Assembly (NCBI GenBank): GCA_016928395.1
Contig: JAFGKV010000135.1
Coordinates: 1 to 9,711, forward strand
Source: Candidatus Fermentibacterota bacterium
GTDB taxonomy: Bacteria; JAFGKV01
Direction of reading: 5' to 3'
Length of the DNA stretch: 9,711 nucleotides
Shown here: one piece after another, positions 4,930 to 9,711 of the stretch
How the letters are laid out: the number at the start of each line of letters is the position of its first letter
Numbering within the stretch: position 1 is the first letter of the stretch
Position numbers and translations under genes: made by a program
Notes under the pieces: generated by a model
What the model saw: the letters and a program-made list of their open reading frames with translations, nothing else
Told to the model about the DNA's origin: nothing
The model's database searches: none

Positions 4930-6288
4930 ATGGGGAAATATCCAGGCAAGGGCAAGAAATGGCTGATCGGAGCCATCGTTGTGATCGGTGTCACGGCAGG
5001 AATCCTGGTGGCTCGCGGCCTGCGTCGTTCGGGCGGTGCCGCTGGGTATGAATTCACAATGATCGAGCGAGGAACCCTGGAGAACATCATCTCTGGCACC
5101 GGTTCACTCCAGGCCGTGGGCACCGTGGAGGTCGGCACGCAGGTATCCGGCACCATTGATACCATCTTGGTTGACTACAACGACCATGTCCATCGAGGGC
5201 AGGTGCTGGCAGTACTTGACACGACCTTCCTATCGGCCGGAGTCCGCGAGGCGCGCGCGGGCGTCCTGCGGGCACAGTCAGAGTATGAACGCGCACGGCG
5301 TGAATACGAGCGCGACAAGGATCTCTATGCGAAGCACTTCGTCACCGAGGTGCAGTATCTGGACTCCAAGACCTCCGTAGAAACTGCCCGGGCAAGCCTT
5401 CTCTCGGCAGAAGCGAGCCTCGACCGGGCAGAGGCGAATCTTCGCTACGCGGTGATCACATCGCCTATCGAGGGCACGGTCATTCAACGAAACAACGAAC
5501 CCGGCCAGACCGTTGCCGCAAGCCTCTCGGCGCCCACCCTGTTCCTCATCGCCGAAGACCTTGCCACCATGGAGATCCTGGGGCTGGTGGACGAGAGCGA
5601 CATCGGCTCGATCCGGGAGAAGATGCCGGTCAGATTCACGGTGGTGGCGTACCCTGACAGGGAGTTCGAGGGAACGGTGCGACAGATCAGGCTGCAGCCG
5701 GCGACAGTGCAGAATGTGGTCAACTACACCGTGGTCATCGATGCGCCCAACGGGGATGAACTGCTCCTTCCCGGCATGACCGCGACTGTTGACTTCATCG
5801 TCGAACGGGTCGTGGACACACTACTGGCGCCCAATGCAGCGCTTCGATTTCAGCCCACCGAGGTTATGGTTCAGACATTGCGGGACGCCGCCGAAAAGCG
5901 CATGAGCGACCTGCCGGATTCCCTTCGTGCACGGTTTGCAGAACGCAGGGAGCGCCTCGGAGCGGAGGCGGGAGGATTCCCCGGGCGGGCAGCCAGGGGC
6001 GGCGGAGTCGCCGACATGGCCCAGCTCTGGGTTCTGGATGAGCAGGGGAATCTTGCCATGGTGCCCGTACGCAAAGGCCCCACCGATGGCGCGAAGACCG
6101 TCATCACGCCCCTCCGCCCTCAGGGGCCGCCCAGCGGTGAGCTTGCCATAATGCCTCAGCCCGGCATTGTCGTGAAGGAGGGCCTCTCTGTGATCAGTGG
6201 CGTGAAAAAGGCGCAGGCCTCGGCGCAGGCCAAGAGCAACGCGGCCTTCTCCCAGCGGTTCGGCGGCCCCCCGGGGCCTCCCCGGTAG
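4930..6288 (+). CDS. macA: MacA/HlyD-type periplasmic adaptor subunit
   Basis: This 452-aa membrane-fusion protein bridges the inner-membrane ABC permease and the TolC-like channel. Its order is: one N-terminal TM helix (11-28), then the first lipoyl half at about 60-95 (GTVEVGTQVSGTIDTILVDY, GQVLAVLD). Next come an alpha-helical hairpin (about 100-170), the second lipoyl half with SPIEGTVIQRNNEPGQTV (about 180-197), a beta-barrel (to about 305) and a membrane-proximal domain. An Arg/Gly-rich insertion of about 50 residues (about 322-375) interrupts the last domain. The tail ends GGPPGPPR. ATG 4930 starts one base after the tolC-like stop, with GGAGG at 4916-4920, so in-frame starts inside the tolC-like gene are rejected. 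The macA symbol is by family, not strict orthology. Confidence 0.92.
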   Translation: MGKYPGKGKKWLIGAIVVIGVTAGILVARGLRRSGGAAGYEFTMIERGTLENIISGTGSLQAVGTVEVGTQVSGTIDTILVDYNDHVHRGQVLAVLDTTFLSAGVREARAGVLRAQSEYERARREYERDKDLYAKHFVTEVQYLDSKTSVETARASLLSAEASLDRAEANLRYAVITSPIEGTVIQRNNEPGQTVAASLSAPTLFLIAEDLATMEILGLVDESDIGSIREKMPVRFTVVAYPDREFEGTVRQIRLQPATVQNVVNYTVVIDAPNGDELLLPGMTATVDFIVERVVDTLLAPNAALRFQPTEVMVQTLRDAAEKRMSDLPDSLRARFAERRERLGAEAGGFPGRAARGGGVADMAQLWVLDEQGNLAMVPVRKGPTDGAKTVITPLRPQGPPSGELAIMPQPGIVVKEGLSVISGVKKAQASAQAKSNAAFSQRFGGPPGPPR

Positions 6289-6294
6289 CGCTTC

Positions 6295-7062
6295 ATGCAT
6301 CCCGTCATCGACACCCGCGGTCTCTCCAAGACCTACCAGATGGGGCGCGTCGAAGTGCCGGCGCTACGGGACGCGACCTTCACGGTGGAGCGGGGGGAGT
6401 TCGTGGCCATCATGGGGGCATCGGGCTCGGGAAAGTCGACACTGATGAACCTGCTCGGGTGCCTGGATACCCCGACGGCTGGCGAGTACCATCTCGACGG
6501 CATCAATACCGCCGGCCTGTCTCGCAATGCGTATGCAGACATTCGCAATCGCAAGATCGGCTTCGTGTTCCAGGGGTTCAACCTTCTGGCCCGCACGTCG
6601 GCCCTGGAGAATGTCGAGCTTCCGCTCTTGTATGACCGGTCGGGCCGGGAGTTCGATCCGCCCAAGGCGGCGCAGAGCGCCCTTGAGCTGGTCGGCTTGG
6701 GCGATCGCCTCACCCATGAGTCGAACCAGCTCTCAGGCGGAGAACAGCAGCGGGTCGCCATCGCCCGCGCTCTGGTCAATGAACCCGCCCTCGTTTTGGC
6801 CGACGAGCCCACCGGCAACCTCGACTCACGAACATCGGTCGAGATCATGTTCATGCTGCAGGGCTTGAACGCACAGGGCATCACCATCCTGCTGGTGACC
6901 CATGAGCAGGACATATCTCTCTTCACGAAGCGGATCGTGCGTCTTCACGACGGAAGGATCATCAAAGACGAACCCGTGCACCACCGGACGACCCGCGAAG
7001 AAGCCATGGCCCAGCTCGATGCTCGCGGTCAGAGTCTCGGAGAAGGGAGGGATGGGTCATGA
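6295..7062 (+). CDS. macB: MacB/LolD-type ABC transporter ATPase
   Basis: This 255-aa ATPase powers the pump from the cytoplasmic face. All motifs are intact: Walker A GASGSGKST (41-49), Q-loop Gln93, signature LSGGEQQ (146-152), Walker B ALVLADEP with catalytic Glu171, D-loop NLDS, and switch His203 in LLVTHEQD. The sequence belongs to the MacB/LolD mechanotransmission class. In E. coli MacB this domain is fused to the permease. Here it is a separate gene whose stop overlaps the permease start (ATGA). It starts 6 nt after the adaptor stop and lacks a clear ribosome site, so translational coupling is likely. The substrate is unknown. Confidence 0.94.
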   Translation: MHPVIDTRGLSKTYQMGRVEVPALRDATFTVERGEFVAIMGASGSGKSTLMNLLGCLDTPTAGEYHLDGINTAGLSRNAYADIRNRKIGFVFQGFNLLARTSALENVELPLLYDRSGREFDPPKAAQSALELVGLGDRLTHESNQLSGGEQQRVAIARALVNEPALVLADEPTGNLDSRTSVEIMFMLQGLNAQGITILLVTHEQDISLFTKRIVRLHDGRIIKDEPVHHRTTREEAMAQLDARGQSLGEGRDGS

Positions 7063-8276
7063 AGTGGTCGAGCCTTCCCAAGGTCGCGGTACGAAGCCTG
7101 CTGAAGAACAAGATGCGCAGCCTGTTGACCTCACTGGGCATCATCATCGGTGTCGGCGCCGTCATCATCATGGTCGCCATCGGTGAAGGCTCGCAAGTTG
7201 CCATCGCGGAGACCATCAACTCCCTGGGCACCAACATGATCATGATCCGTCCCAGTTTCAGCAGGATGGGCGGGGTAAGCCGGGGCGCCGGAAGCCACAA
7301 TCGCCTCACCATGGATGACGCGGAGACGCTCAAGAGCGAAGCGACGCTCTGCCGGTGGGTGTCGCCGGTGGTGAGCTCCGGCGATCAGGTCATCGGCGGC
7401 GCGGGGAACTGGAACACCAGCATCATGGGTGTCGATGTTGACTATCTCAGTATCAGGGCCTGGGAATTGACGTCCGGCGAATTCTTCACCGAGCGTGACG
7501 TGCGCGCCCGGGCAAAGGTCGCCGTCTTGGGGAAGACGGTCGCCGATGAGCTATTCCCGGGGCAGGACCCAGTGGGAGAGAGACTTCGCATCAGGAACAC
7601 GCCCTTCATGGTCATCGGTCTGCTAACCGAGAAGGGAGAAGATGCCATGGGCAGGGACGAGGATGACGTCGTGATGGCCCCCTCCACCACGGTGTTCTAC
7701 CGCCTCAGCGGTGGGGGTCGCATCCACATGATCGTCGCCAGCGCGGTGTCGCCCGACAGCCTGGAAGCCGCCCAGGAGCAGATTATTGGCCTGATGCGAA
7801 CCGCTCACAAGCTTGCTCCGGCAGAGGATGATGACTTCGCAGTCAATACACAGACGGAGATCGTCGAGCGGGCATCGGAGACGGCCCAGGTCATGACCGT
7901 GCTCCTGGGGTCCATCGCGGCAGTCTCGCTGCTGGTAGGCGGTATCGGGATCATGAACATCATGCTGGTCTCGGTGACGGAGCGAACCAGGGAGATCGGC
8001 ATCCGCATGTCAGTGGGCGGCCGTGGTAGTGACATCCTGCTCCAGTTTCTGGCCGAGGCCATCCTGCTGAGCCTCGTCGGAGGCATCATCGGCATCCTGC
8101 TCGCCTTCGGTATTGCATATGCACTGGAGCACATCTGGCATATTCGAACCGTCATCGACCCCGCCATGACCGTTCTGGCCTTCAGTTTCTCCGGAGTGGT
8201 GGGTGTCTTCTTCGGCCTGTACCCGGCCCGGAAGGCCGCCGCGCTCAACCCCATCGATGCGTTGAGACACGAGTAG
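7059..8276 (+). CDS. MacB-type ABC transporter permease (FtsX family)
   Basis: This 405-aa inner-membrane subunit has one TM helix near the N-terminus (about 22-44, LLTSLGIIIGVGAVIIMVAI). A periplasmic MacB-PCD-like domain of about 230 residues follows, then three C-terminal TM helices (about 279-302, 332-354, 367-388). The FtsX hallmark IMLVSVTERTREIGIRMSVG follows TM2. The protein ends with the usual YPARKAAALNPIDALRHE. This is the full length for a stand-alone MacB-type permease. With the ATPase, adaptor and TolC-like channel it completes a type VII-like mechanotransmission ABC exporter, which moves substrates from periplasm to outside. The overlap with the ATPase gene (ATGA) implies matched expression. 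Confidence 0.94.
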   Translation: MKWSSLPKVAVRSLLKNKMRSLLTSLGIIIGVGAVIIMVAIGEGSQVAIAETINSLGTNMIMIRPSFSRMGGVSRGAGSHNRLTMDDAETLKSEATLCRWVSPVVSSGDQVIGGAGNWNTSIMGVDVDYLSIRAWELTSGEFFTERDVRARAKVAVLGKTVADELFPGQDPVGERLRIRNTPFMVIGLLTEKGEDAMGRDEDDVVMAPSTTVFYRLSGGGRIHMIVASAVSPDSLEAAQEQIIGLMRTAHKLAPAEDDDFAVNTQTEIVERASETAQVMTVLLGSIAAVSLLVGGIGIMNIMLVSVTERTREIGIRMSVGGRGSDILLQFLAEAILLSLVGGIIGILLAFGIAYALEHIWHIRTVIDPAMTVLAFSFSGVVGVFFGLYPARKAAALNPIDALRHE

Positions 8277-8278
8277 GT

Positions 8279-8293
8279 CCTCGCTGCGCGAGG
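8279..8293. other. Mini-hairpin after the permease gene
   Basis: CCTCGC-TGC-GCGAGG, a perfect 6-bp stem with a 3-nt loop, begins 2 nt after the permease stop codon and directly precedes the heptamer array. It has the same style as GCTCGC-AAG-GCGAGC at 2300-2314. Without a T-tract it is at best a weak terminator. Confidence 0.55.
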
Positions 8294-8294
8294 C

Positions 8295-8406
8295 GTTGAC
8301 GGTGTGCGGTTGACAGTTGACGGTTCACGGTTCACGGTTCGCGGTTGACGGTTCACGGTTCGCGGTTGACGGTTCGCGGTTGACGGTTCGCGGTTGACGG
8401 TGCACG
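8295..8406. repeat. Sixteen-unit heptamer array, consensus GTTSRCG
   Basis: Sixteen contiguous 7-mers without a phase slip. The variants are GTTGACG/GTTGACA, GTTCACG and GTTCGCG, with GTGTGCG and GTGCACG near the ends. In the second half GTTCGCG and GTTGACG alternate, giving a 14-nt higher-order unit. Minus-strand frames through it give the empty-looking NREPSTVNRQPRT type of peptide and are not genes. Confidence 0.9.
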
Positions 8407-8413
8407 GTAGAGA

Positions 8414-8434
8414 CGCCAGGCGTGGCTCCTGGCG
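8414..8434. terminator. Possible weak terminator hairpin
   Basis: CGCCAGG (8414-8420), 7 nt, CCTGGCG (8428-8434) forms a 7-bp stem between the export operon and the tonB-like gene. There is no T-run behind it, so the terminator call is tentative. From here to 8555 I see only a lone TATGAT (8447-8452), a possible -10 for the next gene without a convincing -35. Confidence 0.3.
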
Positions 8435-8555
8435 GCGCGGTTGGGGTATGATGAGCCGGCGGAGCGTTGCACAGCCGTTGCGCCCGACCCCCGTGGCGAC
8501 GCGCGACAAGACCTCTCATCCCTGAAACGGCACGACTATCCTTGGGAATCCAGCC

Positions 8556-9584
8556 ATGACGACGGACAGGACACACGCACGGGTCTGGTGGGCGGCCTTT
8601 TTCCTGGCAGTGCTCTTCCATGGGCTCGTGGTGCTCCTCGTGAATCTTGGGAGGCCCTTCGCCCCCCGCGAGGCCATGGCTGCCCCGCCACAGCCCATCG
8701 AGCTTGTCTTCGCCGCTTCGGCGGAGGAACCCCCTGCCCGCAGCGAACCCTCGTTTTTCAGCGAGCTTCCCCCGGATCGAGCCGACGAACCGCCCCAGCG
8801 GCCGGATTTCCTGAGCACGGTCGACAGCCGCGCCCGCGATCTCGTTCCCGATGGCGACGAAGCCATGCCGCTGCTGGCCGGCCTGTCGGAAGCCCCCCAC
8901 ATACGCATCGATCCGGGTACCGATGGGCTCACCGGCGCAGACGTGCCGGCCGAGCAGTGGCAGGAACCCGCGCCTCTCGACAGGCCGCAGGAGAGCCGCC
9001 AGCCGGCACAGGAGCCCGACCCCGCCTCGCTTCAGGTTCTTCACGAAGAAGACACCGTCCTCTCGCCGGATCGAGCCGATGCGCCGGGAGGCGCCTCCCG
9101 GGAGGCGCCATCGCTTGAGCCCCCCAGTTCCCTGGATCCTCGGGCATCCGCGTTCCAGCCCCAGGTTCCCCCCCGCGGGTTGGCTCGGAGGCCAGGTACG
9201 GACTTTTACCAGGTTGAAATGCACCGGCCCGAGGGGAATGCGGCCCTTCCCGGCTCCATCAGCCTCAATACCGTTGCCTGGGCGTATGCGCCGTGGCTTT
9301 CCGAGTTCTCCCGCAGACTGCAGCGAAGCTGGTTGGCCCCGGTGGCCTACTATATGGGCATCATCGACGGCGTCACGGAGATCGAGATGGAAGTGGCCCG
9401 GGACGGTGCGCTCATGCGTCTAGTCGTCCTCAATGCCAAAGGCCACGATTCCCTCCGCGAGACGAGCGTCTCGGTTCTGGAAGCCATCGCTCCCTATCGA
9501 CCCCTGCCGGATGACTTCCCCGAGAAAAGCCTCATCCTGCGGATCACTCTGGTGTATCCCTCCCTGCGCTCCCGGGGACGATGA
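8556..9584 (+). CDS. TonB-like energy transducer protein
   Basis: This is a 342-aa protein. Residues 10-30 (VWWAAFFLAVLFHGLVVLLV) form one N-terminal TM helix with His22 in the place of the functional His of TonB. The Ser four residues earlier in E. coli TonB is Ala18 here. A Pro/Glu/Asp-rich periplasmic linker runs to about 225. The C-terminal domain starts at SISLNTVAWAYAPWLSEFSR, then LQRSWLAP, a beta-alpha-beta TonB-type core (TEIEMEVARDGALMRLVVLNAKGHDSLRETSVSVLEA) and APYRPLPDDF. It would carry proton-motive-force energy from an ExbBD-like motor to outer-membrane receptors; neither is in the window. The ribosome site is weak (TTGGGAA). The 280-nt repeat-filled gap suggests a transcript separate from the pump. 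A TolA/AgmX-like role is the alternative. Confidence 0.8.
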   Translation: MTTDRTHARVWWAAFFLAVLFHGLVVLLVNLGRPFAPREAMAAPPQPIELVFAASAEEPPARSEPSFFSELPPDRADEPPQRPDFLSTVDSRARDLVPDGDEAMPLLAGLSEAPHIRIDPGTDGLTGADVPAEQWQEPAPLDRPQESRQPAQEPDPASLQVLHEEDTVLSPDRADAPGGASREAPSLEPPSSLDPRASAFQPQVPPRGLARRPGTDFYQVEMHRPEGNAALPGSISLNTVAWAYAPWLSEFSRRLQRSWLAPVAYYMGIIDGVTEIEMEVARDGALMRLVVLNAKGHDSLRETSVSVLEAIAPYRPLPDDFPEKSLILRITLVYPSLRSRGR

Positions 9585-9612
9585 AGGGAAGACTCGCTCC
9601 GCTTTCTTCGAA

Positions 9613-9698
9613 GTGAGGAGATAGGAGTGAGGAGTGAGGAGATGTAGGGCAGAAGTCAGAAGCCAGAATTCAGCCCCAGGGTTCAGGGGTCGGGGTTC
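9613..9698. repeat. Terminal heptamer arrays (GTGAGGA, CAGAAGY, AGGGTTC/GGGGTTC)
   Basis: GTGAGGA, GATAGGA and GTGAGGA twice occupy 9613-9640. CAGAAGT, CAGAAGC, CAGAATT and CAGCCCC occupy 9650-9677, followed by AGGGTTC, AGGGGTC and GGGGTTC (9678-9698). All keep period 7 within each block. The last sub-family is the reverse complement of the GAACCCT/GAACCCC family at 2279-2336. The array probably continues past the window end. Confidence 0.8.
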
Positions 9699-9711
9699 AG
9701 GCCGGACAGCC

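Noticed and set aside
8447-8452. TATGAT as a sigma-70 -10 box for the tonB-like gene
   Set aside because: No acceptable -35 lies at 16-18 nt and the TTGAC units of the array are about 47 nt away, so it is kept only as a weak possibility.
8325-9224. Long minus-strand open frame (299 aa) opposite the tonB-like gene
   Set aside because: Its C-terminal end is translated heptamer repeat (NREPSTANREP type) and the rest is the antisense of a clear TonB-like gene. GC-rich DNA keeps such frames open by chance.

Overview
The window looks like chromosomal DNA of a GC-rich, Gram-negative (outer-membrane-bearing), probably uncultivated bacterium. The evidence is a TolC-type outer-membrane protein, a periplasmic adaptor, a lipoprotein with a clear lipobox and a TonB-like protein, with intergenic spaces full of 6- and 7-nt degenerate repeats. 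I cannot fix the phylum from sequence alone. The repeat style and the domain-9-like lipoprotein remind me of candidate-phylum genomes (Hydrogenedentes, Sumerlaeota, KSB1 or Eisenbacteria type), but that is only an impression.

Layout, with all genes on the + strand. (1) 1-250: hexamer arrays, a 19-nt direct repeat and small hairpins, with no credible gene. (2) 432-490: a proposed ECF-type promoter inside two palindromes. (3) 588-1978: a three-gene regulatory unit made of an ECF sigma factor, an 85-aa single-TM protein overlapping it by ATGA, and a membrane-anchored Spy/CpxP/CnrX-like periplasmic protein. (4) 1979-2356: repeat-filled spacer with heptamer arrays, a 27-nt direct repeat and mini-hairpins. 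(5) 2364-2392: a second copy of the proposed ECF promoter. (6) 2448-8276: an export operon of lipoprotein, TolC-like channel, MacA-like adaptor, MacB-type ATPase and MacB-type permease; the last four are tightly packed or overlapping. (7) 8277-8555: spacer with a 16-unit heptamer array. (8) 8556-9584: TonB-like energy transducer. (9) 9585-9711: more heptamer repeats.

The main discovery is a shared two-block motif, TGTAACC-N13-GTGCCACTA. It is identical in both blocks and in spacing, and it lies upstream of the sigma gene (452-480) and of the lipoprotein/export operon (2364-2392). It has the architecture of an ECF promoter. With the gene order it suggests a self-contained circuit: an envelope signal is sensed by the Spy/CnrX-like protein and relayed through the small TM protein, a candidate CnrY-like anti-sigma. 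The freed sigma factor then switches on itself and the tripartite ABC efflux pump. This resembles the CnrYXH logic of Cupriavidus, but the target is a MacAB-TolC-type pump with an added lipoprotein. The promoter motif is read directly from sequence; the circuit is inference.
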